Of a DNA stretch of 64,000 nt, positions 7,752 to 17,328 are shown one piece after another. Origin of the DNA: Ignavibacteria bacterium (GTDB lineage: Bacteria > Bacteroidota > Ignavibacteria > Kapaibacteriales > UBA961); NCBI GenBank assembly GCA_016720145.1, contig JADJXV010000007.1:62001-126000 (forward strand). The letters run 5' to 3'. Both the position numbers and the translations under genes were made by a program. The stretch's first letter is position 1, and each line of letters begins with the position of its first letter. The notes beneath the pieces were generated by a model. It was not told the origin of the DNA. It worked only from the letters and a program-made list of their open reading frames with translations, and did no database searches.

Positions 7752-9740
7752 TCACGTAGTCGCATCCCATATTTTAACTGTTCCGTCAATACACTCTGTT
7801 GCAATATTGCTTCCGTCGGGACTATAGGCAACACCTAAGACCAATTCAGAATTCCCCCTAATCGTTCGCAGGAGAGCTCCCGTATTCATGTCCCAAATCT
7901 TCGCGGTTTCGTCCATGCCTGCTGTTGCAATACTGCTTCCGTCAGGACTATAGGCGACACCTAAGACCCCGCCCAAATGTCCAGTCAACGTTCTTAGGAG
8001 AGCTCCCGTATTGGCGTCCCATATCTTCGCGGTTTCGTCAAAGCTCGCTGTAGCAACACTACTTCCGTCAGGACTATAGGCGACGCCATTTACAGAGCTC
8101 AAATGCCCACCCAACGTTCGCAGGAGGACTCCCGTATTGGCGGCCCATAACATCGTGGTTCCGTCAATGCTCACTGTAGCAATTCTGTTTCCATCAGGAC
8201 TATAGGCGACACCTGAGACCATGGCAGAATGCTTCGCCAGAGTAAGAACCGCATTGGTCTCGGTTTCGGACGTTATCCCAAATTGACGTACTCTGACCAA
8301 ACACTTCGTGCTCGTCGGCTTCGGCACATTTTCCCATACATATTTCAATCCCGTTGCCTGTGTTGTAAGAAGTTTCCAAGTCGCCCCATTGTCAGAGCTG
8401 TATTCCAAACTCACATCCTCGGAGGGCGAGATTCCTATCCAAGTTATTACCGTATCACTTCCGACTACAAAGTTTTCCCCACCGTTAGGTTTTGTGAGCT
8501 TCAGCGTCGAAGCCGATATTTTCTTGCCCTGGAATCCACCTTTCGCGCTGAAGAAACTAAGGCATTTATCCGTCACTATTTCTATGCTTGCGTACTTAAA
8601 ACCGGAATCGCTTGGCACAAAACGTAAGGTTATCGTTTTACTCATGTTTTTTGGGATTAACAGCGGGAAACTTGTATTGACGACTGTAAAATCAGCTGAG
8701 CCATATTTTTGGCTGATACTCGTTACAGTGAAATCGGTATTTTGTGCGGTGAGAGTGAGCGTTGTATCGTTTTGTGTAGAAGGAAGTCGCTTGTCAAAGG
8801 TAACAAAAGTTGGTTTGACTTTTAGAGAAGCAATTGTACTTTGAGTAGATGTGAAACTTGCATGTGATTGCAGTCCTTGCCATGTCAATTCTATGGTATT
8901 ATTTCTTGCTTGGCAAGTAAAATCGCTTGTCCAAGTAATTTCACAAGATTCATTACCCAGAACTACTTGCATAATTTTATGATAAACCACTTCAGCATCC
9001 TTTGTTGTTGTGACGTTTTCGTAGAATTGTCCTCCTGTTTGTGAAGCAATATCTTTGAGCGATTGCGGACACCTCATACCAAGAGTTACAGCGAAGATTA
9101 TGCAGTTTTGTCGCTTTGCTTCTGCAATAATGGCTGCTGTATCTGGCAAGGTATTCGGTAAACCGTCGGAGAGAAAAACAACGACACGTTTATATTTCCC
9201 ACGCTCACTAATTTTTAATGATCCGACAAACGGCAGATACAAACCCACGTTGTAATTTGTTCCACCGTTTGGGGATAAGGTGGAAAGTGCTCTCATCAAT
9301 CGCGAGCGGTCAGTCGTAAAATCCTGATTCAGATAGTTGTTATCATCAAAACTCGACAGAGCGCACTCGGATTGTCCTGCGGGCAAGCCCTGTATCCATG
9401 CACGTGCAGCAGCGTTGGCAAGATCAATATTCGCTGTTCCGCCTGCACCTCCAACATAACCCATTGAGCCGGACATATCTACCGTCAGTGCAGAGGAAAT
9501 AGCAATAGGCGGCGGGGGTGGAGGACAACTCACACTCGTAATTGTGCGTGGCTGTCCGCTTTCTGTCATGGTGAGTTCAGAGGCAGAAGGCCGCACCTGC
9601 TTCCCTGCCGCATCAAAAGCATAAAATTTTGCCTTCATGGTAGGAAAGTTGGACGCATCGATATTAAACAGAGATATCGATTGAGCATCCGCCTGCTGAA
9701 TGCTTACAAGACAGAGGAAGAGTGTAAAAAGGTATTTCAT
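7752..9740 (-). CDS. VWA-WD40 surface protein, N-terminal part with signal peptide
   Basis: Starts MKYLFTLFLCLVSIQQADAQ, a clean Sec signal peptide. A von Willebrand A domain follows (about residues 75-265) with the MIDAS motif DMSGSMG, GGTNYNVG and SDGLP, then an ASH-like domain (about 295-400), a Kre9/KNH-like domain starting LTKPNGGENFVVGSD (about 410-500), and about five WD40 blades of the form GVAYSPDGSSVATASFDETAKIWDANTGALLRTL. Translation ends at TGA (7752-7754), in the position where every sibling blade has a glycine codon (IWDANTGALL becomes IWDATT-stop-ALL). With the next fragment it forms one 1248-codon gene, a shorter paralogue of the 9973-14913 protein. The likely role is surface adhesion or protein binding. 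No enzyme motif is seen. Confidence 0.82.
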   Translation of the reverse strand: MKYLFTLFLCLVSIQQADAQSISLFNIDASNFPTMKAKFYAFDAAGKQVRPSASELTMTESGQPRTITSVSCPPPPPPIAISSALTVDMSGSMGYVGGAGGTANIDLANAAARAWIQGLPAGQSECALSSFDDNNYLNQDFTTDRSRLMRALSTLSPNGGTNYNVGLYLPFVGSLKISERGKYKRVVVFLSDGLPNTLPDTAAIIAEAKRQNCIIFAVTLGMRCPQSLKDIASQTGGQFYENVTTTKDAEVVYHKIMQVVLGNESCEITWTSDFTCQARNNTIELTWQGLQSHASFTSTQSTIASLKVKPTFVTFDKRLPSTQNDTTLTLTAQNTDFTVTSISQKYGSADFTVVNTSFPLLIPKNMSKTITLRFVPSDSGFKYASIEIVTDKCLSFFSAKGGFQGKKISASTLKLTKPNGGENFVVGSDTVITWIGISPSEDVSLEYSSDNGATWKLLTTQATGLKYVWENVPKPTSTKCLVRVRQFGITSETETNAVLTLAKHSAMVSGVAYSPDGNRIATVSIDGTTMLWAANTGVLLRTLGGHLSSVNGVAYSPDGSSVATASFDETAKIWDANTGALLRTLTGHLGGVLGVAYSPDGSSIATAGMDETAKIWDMNTGALLRTIRGNSELVLGVAYSPDGSNIATECIDGTVKIWDATT

Positions 9741-9791
9741 AGTAGGTACTTATCGTAATTTTATTGATTGTTGTTGTTATTTTTATTCTTC

Positions 9792-9962
9792 CCGAGCCCC
9801 TCGCTTCTTTGCGAGCGGCTTGGTTGGTTGGGTTGGGTTTGTTTTTGTCTTCCGAGCCCCTCGCTTCTTCGCGAGCGGCTCGGTGTAGCTGTTTCGTGTA
9901 ACCGTTTTGTAGCCGAGCACACCGTTTTCACCGAGCCGCTCGCGAAGAAGCGAGGGGCTCGG
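9792..9962. repeat. Three REP-like palindromes (two direct, one inverted)
   Basis: A 32-bp unit, CCGAGCCCCTCGCTTCTTCG followed by CGAGCGGCTCGG, occurs at 9792-9823 and 9852-9883 and, in reverse orientation, at 9931-9962. Each unit is itself an imperfect hairpin, and units 2 and 3 can pair into a long stem. The array fills most of the 232-bp gap between two surface genes. It resembles REP/BIME elements and could stabilise or attenuate the upstream message. Confidence 0.75.
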
Positions 9963-9972
9963 GAGGATTTTG

Positions 9973-12900
9973 CTACTTCACCACATCCACCCGCGTTGTC
10001 AGCACTCCGCGATTTGACGTAAGCCGCAGGATATAGATTCCATTACCAATTGTACTCAGGTCGCTTGTCAGGAGGTATTGACCTTCCGTCTTTTGCTGAT
10101 CACTGAAGATTGTCTGCACTACTTGGCCCGTCATGTTCAATAGTTCGAGGGTGAGCGTGAGCGGCTCGCGAACGCCGTATTGAACCTGCAGGGAATTTTG
10201 CGCCGGATTCGGACGGGTGGTGAGTGACGTCTCCTGCGTACCTGGTATATACAGCCGCACACCGCCCTCTTCGCACGCGCCGGTAATGGTGATTTTCCCA
10301 TTTTGCGTCTGCGTTTCGGTAATAATACTGCTGTTGAGCCAGCGGAAATCATCAATGATAATCATCGAATTATCCGTCGTTCCAAGCGTCGCGATGCAGG
10401 GAATGGAGATTAATTCATCCGTTTTTGGATTGTATGTACCCGTTAACTCAAGCACGCAACTGTCTTCCGTTCCTGCACATACATTCTGTGATTGCTCATT
10501 GAACAGCATGGACTTATTATAATGAACACTCGCATACCAGTCCGTCGGCGCGCCGGCTATGTGCATCCCGGTTTGTTTCTCTATTTTCAGAATGAGATTC
10601 ACCTTTTCACCTGCTTGTGCGGTGATGTCTTGGGCGACGACCGTCATGCGGGCGGTGTCGGAGATGTTCGAGCATGTTTTCCCAATTCCTGAAACGGTAG
10701 AAAAAGCGGTGTCTTTATCAGCTATCCAGCGCACTTGTGCAGAAACCAAACCCACCAATGTAGGTTCAAAATTAATGTCAAGGATAATACTCGAATCAAC
10801 TGTCAATGGCTGTGGTGGTAAATTTACTGTAAATACATTACCAACATTAGAAATCCACTCAGCACGTAAAAGTTGTAGCTGCTCAGTGCCATCATTCTTA
10901 ATGGTTGCTTGGAGGATTTTATTTTGACCTACACATATCGAGTCAAAAGCGATATTCTGCGTTGAAGTAATTGAAGGTATAGTTCCTTGGATAATTCCTT
11001 CACCAAATAGCTGCACTGCTGCCGGACTGCCAACTCCATCATACTCAAATAGGATACGCCCACTCGTTCTGCCAATGTCTATAGGTACAAAACGTAAATC
11101 TAAAAGAGCCGTATCATTTGGCTGTAATGTAAAATTACCTCCGCCCGCAAGTGTTGAAAAATCAACATCATTCGGTCCGGCATGGCGGGTGGTAATGATA
11201 CTTAATGGAGCGGTTCCAACATTTTTAATGGTTACAGCTCGAAGTGTGTCTTTTTGATTACCAACGAAAACTTGACCAAAGTCAATCAGGTTGTTAACAA
11301 CTGCGAGTGCAGGTGTAATTCCTTCGCCTATAATTGTTTGCTGTAATGTGTCCGACTGGGTAATAATATTGATTGTTGCAGAATGCATCCCGATTCGTTT
11401 AGGTATAAATCTGAACTCCGTCGCTTTCGAATCTCCCACTTCAATCTCGTAATGTTGAACACCAGAAACAAATGAAAAAGCGCTCGCATCATTACCGGTA
11501 AAATAAATGGAATCTACTCTACACTTATACGAGCCAATATTACTGATAAATGTCGAAATTACCGAGTCTTTTACACTACCAACCAAGCATCGATGCATAT
11601 CAATATTCCTTGCTGTTACTTGCGGCTCGACAATATTGAAGACACTATCTGATTCGTCTTGCTGTAATGTAGGCACATCAACAAACCATAATTTTGCAGA
11701 ATAATCCGCACCACCTGTTGCTATTCGTGTCCCATCCGGACTCCATGAGACCGAATAGACACCCGGTTTATGTCCATTTAAGGTCAGAAGTTCTATTCCG
11801 CTTAAATCCCAGATAATACTCGAATTATCTAAGCTTCCAGTTGCTACTTTCGTCCCGTCAGGACTCCAAGAGACCGAATAGACAGCAGATGTATGTCCAC
11901 TCAAGGTCAAATGTATCATACCGCTTGATGCGTCCCAAATAATGCTCGAATTATCAAAACTTCCCGTTGCTATTCTCGTTCCATCCGGACTCCATGCAAC
12001 CGAAAAAACATAGTTTGTATGTCCTTTCAAAGTCAATAGTTGCGCGCCGCTTGAAGCGTCCCAAATAATGCACGTTCTATCCCTACTCCCAGTAGCTATT
12101 TTCGACCCATCCGGACTCCAAGACACCGAAGTGACTCCTGAACTATGACCATCCAAGGTCAAAAGCTTCGCACCGCTGGAAGGATCCCAAATAATACACT
12201 TATTATCCTTGCTTGCTGTTGCCTCGCTGCCTGTTGCTATTTTCGTCCCGTCCGGACTCCATGCGACCGAAGAGAACTCCGATAGTCCGGTCAAGGTCAG
12301 AAGCTGAGCTCCGGTTGAAACATCCCAGATATTACATGTATGATCCTTGCTGCCCGTTGCTACTTTCTTACTGTCCGGACTCCATGCGACCGAATATATA
12401 TACTCAGTATGCCCGCCCAATGTCAATAGCTGCGCACCACTTGCATCCCAGATAATGCACGTTTTATCATTGCTCCCCGTTGCTATCTTCCTACCATCCG
12501 GACTCCATGAAACCGATATAATAGACGACGAATGCCCGCTCAAGGTCAAAAGCTTCGTCCCGTTTGATGCGTCCCAGATGATGCACGATTTATCATAGCT
12601 CCCCGTTACTACTTTTGTGCCGTCTGGACTCCATGAGACTGACTTGACGCTTGATAGATGCCCGATCAAAGTCAATAGCTTCATGCCGCTTGAAGCATTC
12701 CAGATTATACAAGTATTATCCTTAGTCCCCGTAGCTAATCTCTTTCCATCAGGACTCCAAGAAACCGAAGTGACAGATAATGAACGTCCTATAAATGTGA
12801 AAAGCTGGATACCACTTGAAGCTTCCCATATAATGTAGGCATCGTCATCCCCTGTAGCTATTTTACTCCCATCAGGACTCCACGAGACCGAAGTGATAGG

Positions 12901-14913
12901 GTCTTGTCCGCTTATTGTCTGTAGCTTTGCGCCACTTGAAGCATCCCAGATAATGCACGTTTTGTCCCCGCTTCCTGTACATATTTTCCTTCCATCAGGA
13001 TTCCATGAGATTGAAGCAACTTGAGATGTATGCCCGCTCAAGGTCAAAAGGTTCATACCGCTTAAAGCATCCCAAATAATACACGACCTATCATTGCTCC
13101 CTGATGCTATCTTAGTACCATCTGGACTCCATGAGACTGAATAGACATTAGAAGTATGCTTGCTCAATGTCAAAAGCTTCGCTCCACTTGAGGCATTCCA
13201 GATAATACACGTCTTATCACCGCTTCCGGTTGCTACTTTTGTTCCATCAGGACTCCACGTGACCGAATTGACACCGGATGTATGCCCCGTCAAGGTCAAA
13301 AGTTGTGCGCCGGTTGCATCCCAAATAATGCAAGTATTATCCAAGCTCCCCGTTGCTACTTTCCCCCGATCAGGACTCCATGCAAACCGAATTGACACCT
13401 GATGTATGCCCCCGAGTGTGAATTGTACTGTACCGGGCTTGATGCTCGAGTCACCGCTATGTTGTGTTACCCTTATTTTACATTGTCTGCCTGCCGGCTT
13501 GGGGATGTTTTTCCATATATGTTGCAGATTGTTTGCGGTTGTGGTAATGGATTCCCAACTGCTTCCGTTATCAATGCTGTACTCTAATTCTACTGAGTCG
13601 GACTTTGCAATACCGTCCCAAGTTATCAGTGTATCGCATCCCGCAACAAAGTTTTCCCCTCCATTCGGTTTGGTTAGTTTTAGGGTTTTGGATATCATTT
13701 TCTGCCCAAAAACCCCTCCGTTGGTACCGAAATATGCCGAACATTTATCTGTTTCGACCTCAAAACTTGCATATTTTATACTCGAATCGCTCGGTGCAAA
13801 ACGGATTGTTATAGTTTGACTTGTGTTCTTTGGTATGAAGAGCGGGAAGGTGATATTTACGACCGTAAAATCAGCAGAGCCAAATTTACGGTTAATATTT
13901 TTTACATTAATGTCAGTATTTTGGGCAGTAAGCGTTACTTTCATATCGTTAGTCGTGGATGGAAGCCACTTGCCAAAAGCAATAAAATTTGGCTCAACTT
14001 TTAGAGACACCAATGCACTCGCCGGTGGTATGTACTCTACAGATGACTTATTGCTTTGTCTTGCTATTTCCACAGTCGTTACAGAGGCTTGACAGGCAGC
14101 AATACTCGTCCACGTAATTTCACAAGGGTCACTTCCCACTGCTACTTGCATAATTTTACGATAGACCTCTTCTGCTTCAGGCGTGGTCGTAACATTTTCA
14201 TACCATTGCCCACCCGTTTGTGATGAAATATCTTTGAGCGACTGCGGGCATGGCATACCGAGAGTAACGGCAAATATCATGCAGTTCTGCTTCTTCGCTT
14301 CGGCGATGATAGCAGAAGTATTTGGCTCGGAATTAGGTAAGCCGTCGGAGAGAAAAACAACAACCCGTTTATATTTTCCCCGTTGACTAATTTGTAATGA
14401 TCCGGCAATCGGCTGAAGTAATCCCTTGTCGTAATCCGTTCCACCGTTTGGGGATAAGGTGGAGAGTTTGCTCAGCAATCGCGAGCGGTCCGTGGTAAAA
14501 TCCTGATGCAAATAGTTATTATCATCAAAACTCGAAAGGGCGCACTCGGATTGTCCTGCCGGTAATCCCTGAATCCATGCTCGTGCAGCGGCTTTGGCAA
14601 GGTCAAGATTCGACACAACGGTAGGTCCACTACTCATCGAACCCGACACATCGACCGTGAGCACGGAAGAAATCGCTACCGGTGGCTTTGGCGATAGGCA
14701 CGTCACACCGGTAATCGTGCGGGGTTGTCCATCTTCAGTCAAGGTAAGTTCCGCTGCCGAAGGCCGCACTTGATTCCCCGCCGCATCAAAAGCATAAAAT
14801 TTTGCTTTTATAGTCGGAAAACCCGACGCATCAATTCCAAAAAGCGAGATGGACTGAGCATTCACGTTTTGAAAGCTCAATATACACAGGAAAAAAGCGG
14901 CAAGATATTTCAT
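9973..14913 (-). CDS. Giant VWA / 14-blade WD40 / ASH surface protein with T9SS sorting domain
   Basis: 1646 residues from the ATG at 14911-14913. An in-frame ATG 22 codons upstream exists, but MKYLAAFFLCILSFQNVNA is the signal peptide shared with the paralogue. Order: signal peptide 1-19; VWA about 78-265 (MIDAS D88-S90-S92, T159, D190); ASH-like about 300-400; Kre9/KNH-like LTKPNGGENFVAG about 412-500; 14 WD40 blades about 505-1095 of the form SVSWSPDGTKIATGS..CIIWDASSG, enough for two seven-blade propellers; three ASH domains about 1110-1430; a cohesin-like domain; and a T9SS domain of about 80 residues (SLTTRPNPAQ ... TRVDVVK). The first blade looks locally frame-shifted (IHQVSIRFAW where siblings read HTSGVNSVAW) by two compensating indels. 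It lies 70 bp after the OmpA-barrel gene. A surface scaffold or adhesin role is inferred. Confidence 0.88.
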   Translation of the reverse strand: MKYLAAFFLCILSFQNVNAQSISLFGIDASGFPTIKAKFYAFDAAGNQVRPSAAELTLTEDGQPRTITGVTCLSPKPPVAISSVLTVDVSGSMSSGPTVVSNLDLAKAAARAWIQGLPAGQSECALSSFDDNNYLHQDFTTDRSRLLSKLSTLSPNGGTDYDKGLLQPIAGSLQISQRGKYKRVVVFLSDGLPNSEPNTSAIIAEAKKQNCMIFAVTLGMPCPQSLKDISSQTGGQWYENVTTTPEAEEVYRKIMQVAVGSDPCEITWTSIAACQASVTTVEIARQSNKSSVEYIPPASALVSLKVEPNFIAFGKWLPSTTNDMKVTLTAQNTDINVKNINRKFGSADFTVVNITFPLFIPKNTSQTITIRFAPSDSSIKYASFEVETDKCSAYFGTNGGVFGQKMISKTLKLTKPNGGENFVAGCDTLITWDGIAKSDSVELEYSIDNGSSWESITTTANNLQHIWKNIPKPAGRQCKIRVTQHSGDSSIKPGTVQFTLGGIHQVSIRFAWSPDRGKVATGSLDNTCIIWDATGAQLLTLTGHTSGVNSVTWSPDGTKVATGSGDKTCIIWNASSGAKLLTLSKHTSNVYSVSWSPDGTKIASGSNDRSCIIWDALSGMNLLTLSGHTSQVASISWNPDGRKICTGSGDKTCIIWDASSGAKLQTISGQDPITSVSWSPDGSKIATGDDDAYIIWEASSGIQLFTFIGRSLSVTSVSWSPDGKRLATGTKDNTCIIWNASSGMKLLTLIGHLSSVKSVSWSPDGTKVVTGSYDKSCIIWDASNGTKLLTLSGHSSSIISVSWSPDGRKIATGSNDKTCIIWDASGAQLLTLGGHTEYIYSVAWSPDSKKVATGSKDHTCNIWDVSTGAQLLTLTGLSEFSSVAWSPDGTKIATGSEATASKDNKCIIWDPSSGAKLLTLDGHSSGVTSVSWSPDGSKIATGSRDRTCIIWDASSGAQLLTLKGHTNYVFSVAWSPDGTRIATGSFDNSSIIWDASSGMIHLTLSGHTSAVYSVSWSPDGTKVATGSLDNSSIIWDLSGIELLTLNGHKPGVYSVSWSPDGTRIATGGADYSAKLWFVDVPTLQQDESDSVFNIVEPQVTARNIDMHRCLVGSVKDSVISTFISNIGSYKCRVDSIYFTGNDASAFSFVSGVQHYEIEVGDSKATEFRFIPKRIGMHSATINIITQSDTLQQTIIGEGITPALAVVNNLIDFGQVFVGNQKDTLRAVTIKNVGTAPLSIITTRHAGPNDVDFSTLAGGGNFTLQPNDTALLDLRFVPIDIGRTSGRILFEYDGVGSPAAVQLFGEGIIQGTIPSITSTQNIAFDSICVGQNKILQATIKNDGTEQLQLLRAEWISNVGNVFTVNLPPQPLTVDSSIILDINFEPTLVGLVSAQVRWIADKDTAFSTVSGIGKTCSNISDTARMTVVAQDITAQAGEKVNLILKIEKQTGMHIAGAPTDWYASVHYNKSMLFNEQSQNVCAGTEDSCVLELTGTYNPKTDELISIPCIATLGTTDNSMIIIDDFRWLNSSIITETQTQNGKITITGACEEGGVRLYIPGTQETSLTTRPNPAQNSLQVQYGVREPLTLTLELLNMTGQVVQTIFSDQQKTEGQYLLTSDLSTIGNGIYILRLTSNRGVLTTRVDVVK

Positions 14914-14983
14914 AGAAAAAACAGTATGTGAATGGAGTAGCTGCTTGTACCGAATGGAGTGTAAAATATTGATATTCATAGAT

Positions 14984-17101
14984 TTATTTCATTATGGGTT
15001 TTTCGAGCATAACATCCACCGTTCGTGTATAGAGGCGTCCTTCCGGCAGAGAAGAGTCGTACGTGTCGGCATTACCTTTACCGATGATACTTGCCTTATT
15101 TTCGGGAATTCCAAGCGCCGCGGCCGCAGCTTTTGCCCTGCCGATTGCAAGGAGTTCGTTGGCATGTTCATCACCCAATCGGTCAGAATAGCCGGTAATT
15201 TTTATTGTCGTATTCTTGTCGATGTTTTTCTTGATTACATCGATAATCGGCTTATTAATCGCATTAATTTCCGTCGAACGTATTTTGAATAATATCAATG
15301 AATAACGCTCTATTTCCTTGTCGCTGACACGTTCTAACTTCTTGCGTTGGATAGTGTTGAGTTCAACTGCAATCGTATTGCTTTCACTCACGGATGTCTT
15401 CGCGGTATCGGTCACGCTGAGAGTGTACGTAATCCCTTGCTCCGTCCGGGGATGCGTACCGTCTTGATCCATATTCCAGTCGAGCGTTCCGGGCACATTG
15501 CCCGTGCCTTCAAAGCGCTTGAGGATGGTGCCGTTTTGCTCGGCCGTCAGTGACCATGTTGCCGGTGGATGTGTGCTCATCACTTGACTGCGAAATCTCA
15601 CCGAGGGAGGATTGGCCTTTCGAACGGTGTCGTTGGTAATTTTTTGAGCAATAATCGCAGGATTCGAAGAACTAATTTCCACCCTTCTATTTTCCTGATA
15701 TCCCTCTTCTCTTTGCGACAAAGCTGCTTTTTCGGGCAAATTCCGGGTTTCAATCTTGATACTCGATGCCGGCACATTCCACCGCTTGGTCAAATATACT
15801 TTTACCGCCTCTGCTCGCTGTTTCGAGAGCCCGAGATTGCCTTTTTCCGCTCCGATATCTGCATTGCAACCGACGAGCGTGACCGTGGCCCCGGGATACC
15901 GCAGCATCCGTTTTCCGAGGATATTCAGGATTTGATAATAGGTCGATAGTGGGTTCGGATCGTTGATTTTATCTTCACGGAATTGCACTGTTTCGTTTTC
16001 GTTCAATTGCCTGTATCTTTTAGGAATTGCCGAACTACTCTCATCAAAAAAGATATAATTGAGCAAAGTGGTCATCTGCGTGGATGAAAATTCCTCGACC
16101 TCTATTTTCACGGTTGGTATTTCATCGCCCTTGGCGTTCACGCCTGTCGCGGCAACGCTTGCTGTGAGAATGTCTTTCTTTTTTACCGGCAGGGGTACGA
16201 ACATCGTATCCGTCCTTTGGAGTGTTTCGGTGGTAAGTATCTCATCGCCAAGCTCTTGGGTGAACAATGTAATTCTCTCTTTACCCGGCACGACTGAGAT
16301 GGCAGGTACGGGAGCGTCCCTGCGAATTGTATCTATCTTTTGAATTTTCTCAAAGCGTGGAGTGGGTGAATGTTGAGGAGAATATTTGAGCGCGAGCCCG
16401 AAACGCAGGGAATGAGAGTTCCATTTCAAACCCGACACGACGGGTGTGACGCCAAATGAAAAGAGAATTTCCGGCGCGATCAGGAGTGTGTTGTGGGAAT
16501 TGAGGGGTACATCATAGCTGACGCCGCCCATCAATGCCGCATATAATGCAGAGCTCTCTGGAATTGGTTGATCTATAAACTCATTACGCACCGTTGCTCC
16601 ATTGGAAAATACACCGGTTGTGGGGCTAATCAATGTTTCTTTTTGAGAGAAGGTGTTGGTAGAGACGTAGGCGAGTCTGCCGCCGATATTTACCCAGAGC
16701 GAACCAAGAGGATTGTACCCAAAAAGTGGCTCGATTCCAATATCTGCAAGCGTAGCATCGACTTGGTGTTCGAATACACCCGGAAGATTCCCTGCGACAG
16801 TCGTCGTTTCGGTGCGTTTCATAGTGCCATTGCGGGTAGAATACCCTGCACGAAGAGCGAGACGAAACTGTTCGGCAAGTGGAATTTCATAAAGAAGTCC
16901 TGCAGAATATCCACTGCCGCTTCCATCCTCATACAGCGGACAGCATGAGGGAACCGTCGGGATACTACGGAAATCTGCCTGATACATGTTCAGATTGTAA
17001 TTTCCAAACGCTCCATAGGCTGGATAAAGCTGTGCGAGAGCGGGAGCTGTGCAGAAGATGAAGCAAATGACAAGAAGTGAAAACAGTAAAATTTGGCGCA
17101 T
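14984..17101 (-). CDS. Outer-membrane barrel with two OmpA-like C-terminal domains
   Basis: 705 residues with signal peptide MRQILLFSLLVICFIFCTAPALA. Residues about 25-240 form an outer-membrane beta-barrel domain with a Cys-containing stretch (NMYQADFRSIPTVPSCCPLY) that is shared almost word for word with the 246-residue protein at 22506. The rest holds two OmpA-like peptidoglycan-binding regions: about 350-480 (FFDESSSAIP ... LVGCNADIG ... SKQRAEAVKVYL ... ENRRVEI) and 600-705 (LILFKIRSTEIN ... ITGYSDRLGDEHANELLAIGRA). It should anchor the outer membrane to the cell wall. The next gene downstream is a T9SS-exported giant, suggesting that the barrel retains or displays it. The partnership is inference from the repeated gene order. 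Confidence 0.88.
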   Translation of the reverse strand: MRQILLFSLLVICFIFCTAPALAQLYPAYGAFGNYNLNMYQADFRSIPTVPSCCPLYEDGSGSGYSAGLLYEIPLAEQFRLALRAGYSTRNGTMKRTETTTVAGNLPGVFEHQVDATLADIGIEPLFGYNPLGSLWVNIGGRLAYVSTNTFSQKETLISPTTGVFSNGATVRNEFIDQPIPESSALYAALMGGVSYDVPLNSHNTLLIAPEILFSFGVTPVVSGLKWNSHSLRFGLALKYSPQHSPTPRFEKIQKIDTIRRDAPVPAISVVPGKERITLFTQELGDEILTTETLQRTDTMFVPLPVKKKDILTASVAATGVNAKGDEIPTVKIEVEEFSSTQMTTLLNYIFFDESSSAIPKRYRQLNENETVQFREDKINDPNPLSTYYQILNILGKRMLRYPGATVTLVGCNADIGAEKGNLGLSKQRAEAVKVYLTKRWNVPASSIKIETRNLPEKAALSQREEGYQENRRVEISSSNPAIIAQKITNDTVRKANPPSVRFRSQVMSTHPPATWSLTAEQNGTILKRFEGTGNVPGTLDWNMDQDGTHPRTEQGITYTLSVTDTAKTSVSESNTIAVELNTIQRKKLERVSDKEIERYSLILFKIRSTEINAINKPIIDVIKKNIDKNTTIKITGYSDRLGDEHANELLAIGRAKAAAAALGIPENKASIIGKGNADTYDSSLPEGRLYTRTVDVMLEKPIMK

Positions 17102-17328
17102 TCTTTTCTCTTAATAGTATAAAAATCATACAACTAAATTAGTACGAATTTTTTTGTTCTCTGACAATTTTTGTTGTCCATAGAATATTGATTGGAGGGA
17201 CGAATTGCATTAGCACAGTTCGAGCTATGGTTTGGATAAATACAAGTATCCCCTACAATGGTTGAAGAAGACCAAATCACAAAAATTGTTAGAGATCTTA
17301 GATTATATACAATACCTTCATTTGCTGC

